A DNA stretch of 64,000 bases from positions 372,001-436,000 of the forward strand of contig NZ_JACVVX010000002.1 of the NCBI RefSeq assembly GCF_014534685.1. The letters run 5' to 3'. Positions 43,501 to 53,036 of this stretch are shown here, piece by piece. Position numbers and translations under genes: made by a program. How positions within the stretch are numbered: position 1 is the first letter of the stretch; each line of letters opens with the position of its first letter. The DNA is from Oryzicola mucosus. GTDB lineage: Bacteria; Pseudomonadota; Alphaproteobacteria; Rhizobiales; Rhizobiaceae. Under the pieces are notes generated by a model that was not told the DNA's origin, searched no databases, and was given only the letters and a program-made list of their open reading frames with translations.

Positions 43501-45973
43501 GGATGGAGATGTCGAGGGAGCGTTCGACGGCACGGCCGCCGCCTTCGCGCATCCGCACCGTCACGCCGGCATTCACCAGCCTTGTGGTGGAGGGCAGTTG
43601 ATCGAGGGTGAAGGGGAACGTGGCCTTGCCGTCGTCACCGATCACAGGCAGGTCTTCCAGCGGAATGCGCGTGGCGTCGCCCTGCTGCTCGTCGGCCAGG
43701 CCGAAATAATAGCCTTTGAAGCTGTCCCACTGGCGCGAGGTGGTCAGCGCGATTTCGCCTTCCAGCGCAAGTCCGGCGGCCGGTGCGCCATAAAGGAAGC
43801 GGCCGTCGATCTCGATAGTGGCGGTGTCGCCGGCAGCCATTTCCTTGCGGTCGGCGGTCATGTCGAATTCGATGCGGTCGGGCACGAAGTCCTCGACCAG
43901 GAAGTTGCGGCTGGCGACGGCCGGCTGCTTCGGGTCGGTGTAGATGCTGAAACTCCAGGTGCCGCGCATGGCCGAACTGGACAGCGCAAGCTGCGCGGCA
44001 TGACCGCCGGCGGCTGTGCCGTCGGTGACGATGCGGCGATCCTCGACGCCGTCGGGCCGTGAGAAGACGAAGGTCAGCGGCAGGTTCTCGACCGCGTCGA
44101 CGGCGCTGTCGCGGGCAAGGGCCGCGGCATGCACTGTCTCGCCGGCGCGGTAGATGCCGCGCTCGGTCCAGGCATAGACGTCGAGCGCGCCGGGCGAGGC
44201 GCGACCGGTGACGCCACGGTCGGACAGGTCGAAGCCGGCCCGGGTCATGTCGAGGAAGACGAAATCGTCGTCCGCTCCGCTGGCCATCAATGCTGCCGGC
44301 GCCATGCCGCCTTCGCCGCGAACGAGACCGGCCGTCAGCGTGGCGCGGCCTTCGGCGTCGGTGGTGGCGGTGCCGAGGATCTCATTGTTGCGGGCGAGCA
44401 GCGTCAGTTGGACATTGGCGAGGGGCTTGGCCGAGCCGAGCGAGCGGGCAAACACATGCAGCCCGTCCTGCCCGGTATAGGTGGTCAGGCCGATGTCGGA
44501 TATGACGAACCATTGCGTGGCGCGCGAATCCCAATTGTCGGAACGGTCGTTCAGGGGCTGGGCGGTCAGCACGTAGACGCCCGGCTTGCGGTTGGGCAGG
44601 GCCTGGTCGACTGGGAAACTGGTGGTGACTTCCTTGTTGAGCTGGTTGGCGATCTCCATCTCGCCCTGCCAGACGGGTTCGCCCATCTGATCGCGGATGC
44701 TGTCGAGATCGTAGGAATCGAGCTGGCGCAGGAACTGATAGCCCGACAGAAGCTGCGCCAGCGAGCGGTCGCCGATGCGGAACACCTTCAGGTCGGCGGC
44801 TTCCATATTGATGCTGACGACGGGGATGCCACGGCGGGCGTGCGACGGCAACACGAAGGCATCGCCGGTGAAGCGTACGGTCTGGGCGCGGTCCTGGACA
44901 TAAACGCTGAGCACAATCGGCGCGGTCAGCACCTCGCCGACAGCGGCCGGCAGGCCGGCGCGGAAGGCAACGCGATAGTGCTTGCCATGCTCGAGCCCGT
45001 CCACGCACAGCTGCTGGTCCTTGGCTTCGACGCCCTTGGGTGCCGCGTCATCCACCGTGACGAAAGGCGCGTAGTCGACTCCGGTTTTGACCAGTTGTTC
45101 CGAGAACTGGGCGCAGACTCGCGGCGAGGCGGTGTCTGCATCGATGCTGTGATCGACTATGCGGAAACCCTTGCGCGCCTTCAGGTCTTCATAGGCCGCG
45201 CGGACACCGGCATCGTTGGCGAAGGAGAGGCTCGCCTCATAGGCCTGCAGGGCAGGGCGGAACAGTTCGCGGCGGTCGAGCGCTTCGGCCAGGACGGCAA
45301 GCGCTTCGGCTCGGGTGTCGGCGGTGCGCAGCAGCAGATAGGCGTTGTAGGCCGCCGACGAGCCGTCGCGCTGGAATTGGACTCGCTCCTGTGCATTGGC
45401 GGGTGGGGTGGCCATGATGGACCGGGCGAGCTTCATCCACAGCGTGCCGTCGTCGGGCTGGATGGCGATGGCCGAGGTGAATTTTCCCATCGCGTTACGG
45501 GGATCGGCGGTGCGCATGGCGTCATCGCCAGCCTGGGTCAGGCCGCCAAGGCCCTCCGCGCCGACCGCGACTGAGCCGTTGGTCAGGCTCGCGCGGTACA
45601 TGCGGGCTTCGTCCACCATCCATGCCGGCACGAAGCTGAGAGCCGCGGGCGCGCCGATGTCGGGCTGGCTGTTGAAGGCAACGATCTTGCCGGCGACCGC
45701 GCCGTTGAACGGCTTTATCGTCGCGAAATCTGATTTGAGGAAACACCACTTGGCTTTGGTGTTATAGGTAAAGGAGCGGCATTGGGTGTCGCCGAGACAT
45801 GAGGTCTTGCACTGGTCGAGCGTAACGTTCTGTTCGGATCTGAGGTCGAAGCCGAAGTAGTCGCTGTTTTCGGTGGTCACCACCATGCGCGGCTCCGCCG
45901 ACTGCGCCAGTGCGCCGGAAGAGAACAGGGCGGCAAACAGCGCCGTCGCCAAAACCGTTTTGAAGAACCTCAT
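40505..45973 (-). CDS. Bacterial alpha-2-macroglobulin (YfhM-like) with N-terminal PAN domain
   Basis: This 1822-aa protein has a signal peptide (FFKTVLATALFAALFSSGALA) cleaved at AQ; no lipobox cysteine is present, unlike E. coli YfhM. Residues ~30-105 carry six cysteines in a PAN/apple-like pattern (LDQCKTSCLGDTQCRSF). A long array of macroglobulin-type beta domains follows. The thioester site YGCAEQTTS is intact, with Cys1375 and Gln1378, so it can trap proteases covalently. An alpha-alpha toroid and a receptor-like C-terminal domain come next. It acts in the periplasm as a protease trap, and probably works with PbpC, whose gene lies downstream, to protect and repair the envelope. Confidence 0.93.
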   Translation of the reverse strand: MRFFKTVLATALFAALFSSGALAQSAEPRMVVTTENSDYFGFDLRSEQNVTLDQCKTSCLGDTQCRSFTYNTKAKWCFLKSDFATIKPFNGAVAGKIVAFNSQPDIGAPAALSFVPAWMVDEARMYRASLTNGSVAVGAEGLGGLTQAGDDAMRTADPRNAMGKFTSAIAIQPDDGTLWMKLARSIMATPPANAQERVQFQRDGSSAAYNAYLLLRTADTRAEALAVLAEALDRRELFRPALQAYEASLSFANDAGVRAAYEDLKARKGFRIVDHSIDADTASPRVCAQFSEQLVKTGVDYAPFVTVDDAAPKGVEAKDQQLCVDGLEHGKHYRVAFRAGLPAAVGEVLTAPIVLSVYVQDRAQTVRFTGDAFVLPSHARRGIPVVSINMEAADLKVFRIGDRSLAQLLSGYQFLRQLDSYDLDSIRDQMGEPVWQGEMEIANQLNKEVTTSFPVDQALPNRKPGVYVLTAQPLNDRSDNWDSRATQWFVISDIGLTTYTGQDGLHVFARSLGSAKPLANVQLTLLARNNEILGTATTDAEGRATLTAGLVRGEGGMAPAALMASGADDDFVFLDMTRAGFDLSDRGVTGRASPGALDVYAWTERGIYRAGETVHAAALARDSAVDAVENLPLTFVFSRPDGVEDRRIVTDGTAAGGHAAQLALSSSAMRGTWSFSIYTDPKQPAVASRNFLVEDFVPDRIEFDMTADRKEMAAGDTATIEIDGRFLYGAPAAGLALEGEIALTTSRQWDSFKGYYFGLADEQQGDATRIPLEDLPVIGDDGKATFPFTLDQLPSTTRLVNAGVTVRMREGGGRAVERSLDISIRPKTTAIGIRPDFSGDEVPQGGVAKFSLLAADPSAARQALQGAQWSLVKVERNYQWYRSGSSWNYEPITQTKSVASGTVDIAADGDATISMPVDWGRYRLQVETADPEGPVSSYEFDAGWYVSATSTETPDGLEIALDKDSYTIGDVAKLKVSPRFAGELLVTIGSETLLKTVTATVPEGGSTVDIAVGEDWGAGTYVTATLFRPGDARESRMPGRAIGLKWLKIDPGARKLDVSMTPPEKSEPRQMLPIPVSVAGAKAGEKAYVMVAAVDVGILNLTKYTAPDPEEWYFGQRMLGLELRDLYGRLIDGSLGTTGKLRTGGDGGAVTAQGNPPTEKLVAFFSGIVELDAEGKALVSFDIPQFNGTVRIMTVAWTKTAVGHASTDVIVRDPVVITAGLPRFMAPGDATTMRLDVANTDAPDGDYALAIETGGGLTVSDVPAIISLTAGKRETLTVPLNAQAAGTGGITVRLTHPDGLSVEQNLSLPVRPGQLPITTRMVVDLAGNGGSLRVDKELLAASILEDASVSVGVSQTSAFDVPSLLMSLDRYPYGCAEQTTSRALPLLYVSDLSVESGMAADPDLRERVQSAIYRLMNYQSSAGSFGLWSPGSGDLWLDSYVTDFLTRAREQKYDVPEGAMMQALSNLQNSLSYDIDVEDRGSEIGYALYVLARNKKASVGDLRYYVDTKLEAFSSPMAVAQLGAALALYGDAQRSQQAFSTALRLMKSNTTYDWHRGDYGSRLRDGSAVLALAAESRPVPPVIPELMKLVSAERAKTRWTSTQDDAWMLLAARALKAGNDAIALTVNGSAHKGAYAREVSGADLLNEPITVTNTGQSALQAVVTTVAAPVEPLPAGGDGFTIERTYYSMDGEEANITQAAQNERFLVVLKVTELHDWPSRLLVTDMLPAGFEIDNPSLVSSADLSNFDWLAQTEAAHLEFRNDRFVAALDQGEGSDSEFTLAYVVRAVTPGIYTHPAAQVEDMYRPQFSARTATGMMEVTEP

Positions 45974-46276
45974 CGTCCCCTCCCATCACGTCCACGCAGA
46001 GACCTGCATGTTCCGCTTGTCTTATACCGTGTCAATATGGCCGCATGCGGGAGAAACCCTATCCCCATATCAGAAGACGTGCTTGTCTTCGAGCGTGCCC
46101 ATGATATTCCGCATTCCGGAATGATGGCGTGCTTTTTGCCAAACGAATGTTTCAGCAGGATTTCGCGCGAGGCGGCCTCTGGAAGCTTTCGCGAAATCTC
46201 AGCAGATCGATTGATATGCTTGATGAAAGGCTAAAATGTTTATTCCAATTTTAGGTTTGGGCCATAACTTGACCTG
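45974..46276. promoter_or_regulatory. Divergent intergenic region between alpha-2-macroglobulin gene and tamA
   Basis: No gene is convincing in these 303 bases. The region is AT-richer near 46200-46270, just before tamA, and must hold both promoters. A perfect 12-base palindrome, CATTCCGGAATG, at 46112-46123 is a possible operator for an unknown regulator. Confidence 0.5.
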
Positions 46277-48214
46277 ATGTCGACAGTACGAGTGCAGAGT
46301 ATCAGAGGTGTAAAAGCGGGTCGCGCGCGCGTTCGCACGACCGCGGCTTTGCTCATTTCCGTGTCTCTGGTCGCCATCCAGACCCATCAAGCCATGGCGT
46401 TCGAGATTTTCGGCATCCGCCTGTGGGGCTCTGCGGAAGAAGAGACGACCGATATCGTCGATCCGCTGCGCTATGCCGCGACTCTCGAGGTTACCGGCCC
46501 TGATACCGAGGAACTGACCGATGTCATGAACACGGCGTCGCTTCTGGTCAGCGACCAGGAAACGCCGGTTTCCGGCTCGCTCGGCCTTCTGTCACGCGCG
46601 CGCAGCGACCGTGAGCGGCTGGTCGCAGCGCTGTTTTCCAAGGCACGTTATGACGGCGTGGTGACGATCTTCATCGACGGGCGAGACCTGGATGATCTGC
46701 CCCCCGACGCTGAATTCACCGGTCCGCAACCCATCGCAGTCGCGATCCGCATCGATCCGGGATCGAGATTCGTTCTAGGCGACATCAAGCTCCAGGGCGA
46801 TGCCGCCAAGGTCATAGGCGCCGACTACGGCCTGATCTCGGGAGGCGATGCGTCTTCAGACAACATTCTCCGGGCTGAAGCGCGCATCGTCAGGGCGCTG
46901 CAGGAAGAAGGTCGTCCGTTGGCGAAGATCACAGGTCGCGAGGTCGTGGCCGATCACAATACTCTGACGCTCGATGTGACCATGGATGTCGAGGCTGGCC
47001 CCATTGCCGGCTATGGCCCGACCACGGTCGAAGGCACGGAAGCCGTCGACCGCGATTTCACCGCCTATATGACCGGGCTTCCCGAGGGCCAGACCTATTC
47101 GCCCGAGGAGGTCGACGATGCGCGTGACCGCTTGCTGGCGCTCGAAGTGTTCAACAGCGTTGCCGTCAACAAGGCAGACGCGTTAAACGCGGCTGGCCAG
47201 ATTCCGATGAATGTTCAGGTAACGGAGCGCAAGCAGCGCTATCTCGGTGTCGGCGCTACCGTTTCCAACACCGACGGCCTCGGCCTTGAAGGCTATTGGG
47301 GTCATCGCAACCTGTTCGGGCGGGCGGAAAAGCTGCGCATCGAAGGCTCCATAAGCGGCATCGGCAGCCAGGACCTCGGCAAACTCAATTACAATGCCGG
47401 GATCATGTTCGAGAAGCCGGGCGTCGTCGGCCCCAATTCGAAATTCTTCTCGAACCTGAAGACAGTCTTCGAGCATCCCGACGCCTATGACCGTTTCTCG
47501 GTGAAGGGCGGCGTGGGCCTCTCCTATGACCTCACCAAGACGCAGCAGGTCTCGGCGGAGTTCTCGCTGGAATATGCTGATGTAACCGACGCGTTCAACC
47601 CGGACGGCAAGGAATATCTGCTCGCCAGCATACCCTTGCAGTACCAGTTCGATAATCGCGACGACAAGCTGAACCCAACGACGGGATGGCGAGCGCTCGC
47701 CTATATCGAGCCGACTTACGACATCGAAAACACCAAGGCATTCGCGAAGGTTCGCGGTGAGGCTTCGACCTATTACGCCATCGACGAGGATGCGAAATAC
47801 ATCATCGCCGGCCGCATCAATGCGGGGTCGGTCGTCGGCGCAAGCATCGAGGACGTGCCGGCAGACAGACGCTTCTACGCGGGCGGTGGCGGGTCGGTGC
47901 GCGGCTATGCCTATCAAGGCATCGGACCGCGCAACGCCGACGGAACGCCGCTCGGCGGACTGTCCTTGCTGGAAGGCTCCGTTGAGGTCCGCGCCCAGGT
48001 GACAGATACGATCGGCGTCGTGCCGTTCATCGACGCGGGCGCCGTCTCCGAAGAGCAGTTTCCGGACTTTTCCAATTTGAAGGTGGGCGCGGGCGTCGGC
48101 CTGCGCTATCTGACACCTTTCGGGCCGCTTCGCGTCGATGTCGCGGTGCCGCTCAATCCCGAACCGCATGACCCCGACTACGGCATCTATGCCGGCATAG
48201 GCCAGTCATTCTGA
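46277..48214 (+). CDS. tamA: Translocation and assembly module outer-membrane protein TamA (Omp85 family)
   Basis: The 645-aa protein has a basic N-terminus and signal peptide ending QAMAFE. POTRA-like domains span roughly residues 45-290 (GSRFVLGDIKLQGDA, GPIAGYGPTTVEGTE with the POTRA YSPEEVDDARDRLLALEVF element). A 16-strand Omp85 barrel follows, with GGGGSVRGYAYQGIGP holding the conserved RGY lid-lock motif, and the last strand ends in phenylalanine (AGIGQSF) as expected for an outer-membrane barrel. It helps insert outer-membrane proteins with TamB, encoded 10 bases downstream. The ribosome binding site is weak, so the start could be slightly different. Confidence 0.95.
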   Translation: MSTVRVQSIRGVKAGRARVRTTAALLISVSLVAIQTHQAMAFEIFGIRLWGSAEEETTDIVDPLRYAATLEVTGPDTEELTDVMNTASLLVSDQETPVSGSLGLLSRARSDRERLVAALFSKARYDGVVTIFIDGRDLDDLPPDAEFTGPQPIAVAIRIDPGSRFVLGDIKLQGDAAKVIGADYGLISGGDASSDNILRAEARIVRALQEEGRPLAKITGREVVADHNTLTLDVTMDVEAGPIAGYGPTTVEGTEAVDRDFTAYMTGLPEGQTYSPEEVDDARDRLLALEVFNSVAVNKADALNAAGQIPMNVQVTERKQRYLGVGATVSNTDGLGLEGYWGHRNLFGRAEKLRIEGSISGIGSQDLGKLNYNAGIMFEKPGVVGPNSKFFSNLKTVFEHPDAYDRFSVKGGVGLSYDLTKTQQVSAEFSLEYADVTDAFNPDGKEYLLASIPLQYQFDNRDDKLNPTTGWRALAYIEPTYDIENTKAFAKVRGEASTYYAIDEDAKYIIAGRINAGSVVGASIEDVPADRRFYAGGGGSVRGYAYQGIGPRNADGTPLGGLSLLEGSVEVRAQVTDTIGVVPFIDAGAVSEEQFPDFSNLKVGAGVGLRYLTPFGPLRVDVAVPLNPEPHDPDYGIYAGIGQSF

Positions 48215-48224
48215 GGAAGCGGCC

Positions 48225-51200
48225 ATGAAACTCGCCAAGCGGCTACTTCGCATTCTTCGCAACGTTGTGCTGCTCGTGCTCGCACTCGCCATCGGTGCGG
48301 TCGCGGTGTTCACGCTGACGGCGCGTGGCCGAGACAACCTTGCCGGCCTGATCTCGACCATGGCGTCGTCGCCCGACATGACGGTCAGGATCAGCGGCAT
48401 AGACGGTATATGGTCCGGCGCGCTGACGGTCGAAAACGTCGTGATCGGCGATCGCGATGGCGCCTGGCTGGCTCTGCGCGATGTCGCTGTCGACTGGTCG
48501 CCGACCGCGCTGTTGTCGCGGACCTTCCGTGCCGAGTCGATTTCCGCCCAGCGTATCGAGGTGGCAAGGCTGCCAAAGGCGAGCGAAACGCCGTCCGAGC
48601 CCAGCAGCACCGGTTTCTCACTGCCCGTATCGATCGACATCGCCAAGATCGACCTGCCCGATATCGCCATGGGCGAGGTTTTGGCCGGCAGCGGCGTTGC
48701 GCAGCTGTCCGCCGACGGCATGTTGCGGGTGGACCGTTCCATAAACGCTATCGAATCCAAGCTGAATGTCGCCCGCACCGATGGCAAGCAGGGTACGATC
48801 GTCGCCGACATCAATTTCGCACCGAATGAAAACACGCTGGTGCTGAACCTGCAGGCATCCGAGCCGCAAGGCGGCATCATCGCCAATCTGCTCGGCCTTT
48901 CGGACCAGCCCGCGGTGCAGGCGACACTGTCCGGCGAGGGTCCGCTGGCGGATTGGAGCGGGCAGGGCAACGTCACCATCGACGGCGCCGTCATCGCCCA
49001 GCTTTTGGGCCGCCATCAGGCCGTCGACGGCGGCAACCGCTTTGAGGTCAAGGGCGACGGCCAGTTCGACCGTTTCGTGCCGGACGCGTTCAAGCCCGTG
49101 CTGACAGGTGCGACGAACTTCGACCTCGCCGGCACGCTGTTGTCGGGCGGCGGCGTCGAACTCGAGCGTGGCAACCTCAGCACCGGCGCCTTGACCGGTT
49201 CGGGGTCCGGCATCATCAATCCGCAGGGCGCCAGCGATTTCTCCTTCCAGCTCGACACGACGGATCAGCCGGTGGCGCTGAGCTTCGGCGATGCGCAGCG
49301 CATAGACGTGGCCGTCAAGAACGCCACGGTGCGTATCTTCGGCGATGGGGCCGAGCCGATGCTCGATGTCGGCGCGTCGCTTGCCTATGTGTTTGCCGGC
49401 GGCACCAAGGTACACAACCTCGACGCGACCATCCATTCCGATGGCTTCAACGTCGCCGACCGCAGCGGGCCGGTTGACATCAACCTGGCCGCCGGGCGGT
49501 TGGAAACCGACGTTGCAACGCTTGCGCCGCTGGTGGCTGGACAGGTCAAGGCGACGCTGGGCGGCAGCATCAGCCAGGAAGAGGTTGTCGTCAACAGCGG
49601 CACCATCACCAGCGACACGCTCAACGGCACTGTGACCGCGAAAGTCACACTGGCCGATCTTGCGGTCGAGCTTGCCATGAGCGCTGATGTTGCGACCATC
49701 GCGTTGCCGGAAGCTGTAAGGGCGCCGCTGGACGAACGGGTGCAGTTCTCGGCAACCGCGACGCGCGACGCGGAAGGCGCGTTTGCCGCCAACGAAATCC
49801 AGCTGACCTCGGGCGCGCTGACCGCGACCGGGCTTGGCAGCCTGAGCGGCGATACCATTTCCGCCGATATCAAGGGGTCCTACTCCGACATTTCGCGGGT
49901 CTCGCCGGTGGCCAAGGGCGCCATCGATTTCGCGCTGACGGCGCGTGGGCCGCTTTCGGGTCCCGACCTGTCCTTCGACATCAGCAGCAGCCGGCTGGAA
50001 GCCGTCGGCCGCGAGATCAACGATCTGAAATTGACCGCAACGGGCCGCGCCGATTTCGCCAATCCGGCAGCCGATGTGAAACTGTCGGGCAGCGTGGGCG
50101 GCGAGGCGCTTTCAGGCAATGCCGTCTTGCGCACCACTGACGGTCAACGGCGCATCGATGGGCTTGCCCTTTCGCTGGGTGAGAACAAGATTGCCGGCGA
50201 TATCGTGCTGGACGAGCAGTTCCTTCCGGTGGGCAAGCTGACGATCAACCTGCCGGATATCAGTCCGCTCGCAGCTTTAGCGCTCGACAGCGCATCCGGC
50301 GACGTGACCGGCTCGGTGGACTTCACCAAGCCGGGCGGCGTTCCGCAGGTGCAGGTCGTCCTCAACACCGCCTCGCTGACGCGCGGCGATCTGTCGGCCC
50401 AAACGGTCGCGATCGATGCGCTGCTGACGAACTACGTCGAGATGCCGACCATCGCCGGCACAATCAAGGCGGAGACCGTAACCTCCGGCACCACCGTTGT
50501 GCGCGATGTCGATGTCGCGCTGACCAGCGATGGCGAGTGGACGAGCTTCGACGGCGGCGCTGTCGTGACCGACATTCCGGCGCGCGCCGCAGGCCGCGTG
50601 CGCATTGCCAATGGCGTGACCACGGTCGAACTCGCTTCGGCGGATGCCACAATTCGCGGCCTCGCGGCGGCGGTTTCGAAGCCTTCGACCATCACGGTGG
50701 CCAATGGCACGGCGGAGCTGAACGGTCTTGCTGTCACGGTGGGCGGTGGCACTGCAACCATCAACGGGACGGCCGGTTCGACGTTGAACCTCGATGTCGC
50801 GCTGGCCAATGTGCCGGCTTCGCTTGCCAACACTTTTTCGCCTGAGCTCGGGCTCGCCGGCAGCATCAACGGCACCGTGAAAGCCACAGGCGAGGCCTCC
50901 AACCCCTCGGTCGCCTATGACATTAGCGCCACGGGCATGCAAACCGCCAAGCTTGCCGGAGTTCCACCCGTCGACATCAACTCGACCGGTAATCTCGCCG
51001 ACAACCGGCTGACCTTCCAGGCGACGGTCGCCAATGGCGGCGGGCTGAACATTCGCGGCGACGGCAGCGTCACCATCGCCGATACGCCGACGCTGGACAT
51101 CAACGCCACGCTGGCCAATGTGCCGGCGGCGCTCGCCAACAGCTTCTCGCCTGGTCTCGGCCTCGCCGGCACGATCAACGGCACTGTGAAAGCCACCGGT

Positions 51201-53012
51201 CCAGCCACCAGCCCGACTGTTGCCTACGATCTTCGTGCGACCGGTTTGAGAACCGCTCAGATGGCCGGCATTCCGCCGCTCAACGTCAACTCCACGGGCA
51301 ATCTGGCGAACAATCGGCTGACGTTCCAGGCTACGGTCGCCAATGGCGGCGGCATGAACATTCGCGGCGAAGGCAGCGTCAGCATTGCGGGCACGCCGAC
51401 GCTGGACGTCAACGCCACCCTGGCCAATGTGCCGGCGGCGCTCGCCAACAGCTTCTCGCCCGGTCTCGGGCTCGCCGGCACCATCAACGGCACGGTCAGG
51501 GCAACCGGTCCCGCGACCAGCCCGAACGTCGCCTACGATCTGCGGGCCAGTGGTGTGCAGGCAGCTGCGCTGAGCAGTGCCGGCGTCGGCTCGCTCAACG
51601 TCACCTCGACGGGCAATCTGGCCAATAACCGGCTGACCTTCCAGGCGACTATCGGCGACGGTTTCGGAACAAGCATCCAGGGCGGCGGCAGCGTCAACAT
51701 TGCCGGGACGCCGGCGCTGGACCTCACTTTCTCCGGCCGGGTGCCATTCGCCATCCTCGACCGGCAACTGGCCGCGCAATCGGTTGCCATCGACGGCGCC
51801 GCCGATGTCAATGTCACCGTGCGCGGTCCGGCTTCTGCTCCCGTCATAACCGGCTCCGTAAGGGCCTCCGGCGCGCGCGTCGTCTATGCGTCGGCGGGGC
51901 TCGCGGTGAACGACCTGTCGCTGGACATAGCCATCGCCAACAACGTCGCCACCATCAACCGCATGGACGGCACGCTGTCGAGCGGCGGCAGGCTGTCGGT
52001 CAGCGGCACCGTCGGTACCGCGCCGGGGTCCGGGTTCCCGGCCAACATCACCATCACGGTGGTCGACGGGCGCTACACGGACGGGCAGGTTGTGGCGGCG
52101 AATTTCAGCGCCAATCTGGCGATACGTGGTCAGCTGGTGTCGTCCCCGACCTTGTCGGGATCCATCGATCTCGCGCGGACGGTCATTACCATTCCGACCA
52201 ATCTGCCGGCGTCATTGGCACAGCTCAACGTGCAGCATCGCAACCCGCCCCCTGCCGTGAAGGCCCAGGACAGGGCCTTGAGGCCCGAAGAGGCTACCGG
52301 TGGGCAGAGTGGGCTCAAACTCGACATTGACATCAGAGCGGCGAACCGGATCTTCATCCAGGGCCGTGGCGTCGACGCTGAAATGGGCGGCAATCTGAAG
52401 CTTGTCGGCCCGGCAACATCGCCGAGCGCGGTGGGTCAATTCACCATGACACGCGGGCGGCTGGAAGTGCTGGGCCAAAGGCTCGATTTCAGCGCGGGCT
52501 CCGTCACCTTTGCCGGCTCGCTCGTTCCGACACTGAACTTCACAGCCGAATCGAGCGCATCGGACGCGACGGTCACCATCAACATCACGGGTGCAGCCAA
52601 CAATCCCCGTTTCACGTTCAGCTCGGTTCCGGCATTGCCCGAGGACGAGGTGCTGGCGCGCCTGATCTTTGGTCGCTCGATGTCCAATCTGTCGCCGCTG
52701 CAGATCGCCCAGCTTGCGTCCGCCGCCGCTGAGCTTGCAGGGGTCGACGGTGCGACCTCGCTGCTGACGACCCTGCGCAACCGGCTCGGCGTGGACGACC
52801 TCGACCTGCGCACCACCGAAGGCGGCGGCACCGCTGTCTCGGTCGGAAAATATCTCAACGACCGCACCTATCTGACGCTCGAAAAAGGCGACCAGCCGGG
52901 TTCCGGTCGGGTCGGCATCGACCTCAGGATCGGCCGTGGCGTCAAGCTGCGCGGCGAAGCGCGCGACGATGGTGAGGCCAAGGGCGGTATTTTCTACGAA
53001 AAGGAATATTGA
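48225..53012 (+). CDS. tamB: Translocation and assembly module inner-membrane protein TamB
   Basis: This 1595-aa AsmA-like protein has an N-terminal signal anchor (about residues 8-30, LRNVVLLVLALAIGAVAVF). A long beta-rich repetitive body would form a hydrophobic groove spanning the periplasm. The C-terminal TamB (DUF490) domain ends in GRGVKLRGEARDDGEAKGG. TamB is thought to carry lipids or outer-membrane proteins between membranes together with TamA. Residues ~860-1168 contain three near-identical 103-residue repeats. GAGGAA lies 6 bases before the ATG, and the gene is coupled to tamA. Confidence 0.95.
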   Translation: MKLAKRLLRILRNVVLLVLALAIGAVAVFTLTARGRDNLAGLISTMASSPDMTVRISGIDGIWSGALTVENVVIGDRDGAWLALRDVAVDWSPTALLSRTFRAESISAQRIEVARLPKASETPSEPSSTGFSLPVSIDIAKIDLPDIAMGEVLAGSGVAQLSADGMLRVDRSINAIESKLNVARTDGKQGTIVADINFAPNENTLVLNLQASEPQGGIIANLLGLSDQPAVQATLSGEGPLADWSGQGNVTIDGAVIAQLLGRHQAVDGGNRFEVKGDGQFDRFVPDAFKPVLTGATNFDLAGTLLSGGGVELERGNLSTGALTGSGSGIINPQGASDFSFQLDTTDQPVALSFGDAQRIDVAVKNATVRIFGDGAEPMLDVGASLAYVFAGGTKVHNLDATIHSDGFNVADRSGPVDINLAAGRLETDVATLAPLVAGQVKATLGGSISQEEVVVNSGTITSDTLNGTVTAKVTLADLAVELAMSADVATIALPEAVRAPLDERVQFSATATRDAEGAFAANEIQLTSGALTATGLGSLSGDTISADIKGSYSDISRVSPVAKGAIDFALTARGPLSGPDLSFDISSSRLEAVGREINDLKLTATGRADFANPAADVKLSGSVGGEALSGNAVLRTTDGQRRIDGLALSLGENKIAGDIVLDEQFLPVGKLTINLPDISPLAALALDSASGDVTGSVDFTKPGGVPQVQVVLNTASLTRGDLSAQTVAIDALLTNYVEMPTIAGTIKAETVTSGTTVVRDVDVALTSDGEWTSFDGGAVVTDIPARAAGRVRIANGVTTVELASADATIRGLAAAVSKPSTITVANGTAELNGLAVTVGGGTATINGTAGSTLNLDVALANVPASLANTFSPELGLAGSINGTVKATGEASNPSVAYDISATGMQTAKLAGVPPVDINSTGNLADNRLTFQATVANGGGLNIRGDGSVTIADTPTLDINATLANVPAALANSFSPGLGLAGTINGTVKATGPATSPTVAYDLRATGLRTAQMAGIPPLNVNSTGNLANNRLTFQATVANGGGMNIRGEGSVSIAGTPTLDVNATLANVPAALANSFSPGLGLAGTINGTVRATGPATSPNVAYDLRASGVQAAALSSAGVGSLNVTSTGNLANNRLTFQATIGDGFGTSIQGGGSVNIAGTPALDLTFSGRVPFAILDRQLAAQSVAIDGAADVNVTVRGPASAPVITGSVRASGARVVYASAGLAVNDLSLDIAIANNVATINRMDGTLSSGGRLSVSGTVGTAPGSGFPANITITVVDGRYTDGQVVAANFSANLAIRGQLVSSPTLSGSIDLARTVITIPTNLPASLAQLNVQHRNPPPAVKAQDRALRPEEATGGQSGLKLDIDIRAANRIFIQGRGVDAEMGGNLKLVGPATSPSAVGQFTMTRGRLEVLGQRLDFSAGSVTFAGSLVPTLNFTAESSASDATVTINITGAANNPRFTFSSVPALPEDEVLARLIFGRSMSNLSPLQIAQLASAAAELAGVDGATSLLTTLRNRLGVDDLDLRTTEGGGTAVSVGKYLNDRTYLTLEKGDQPGSGRVGIDLRIGRGVKLRGEARDDGEAKGGIFYEKEY
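50802..51728 (+). repeat. Three tandem 309-bp in-frame repeats inside tamB
   Basis: The sequence CTGGCCAATGTGCCGG recurs at 50802, 51111 and 51420, exactly 309 bases apart. The whole units are very similar in DNA and protein (LANVPAALANSFSPGLGLAG, then NRLTFQATVANGGG). Their likeness at DNA level suggests recent duplication, so copy number may vary between strains. Confidence 0.85.
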
Positions 53013-53036
53013 GGAGTTCGGACCGGAAAAGTCGAA

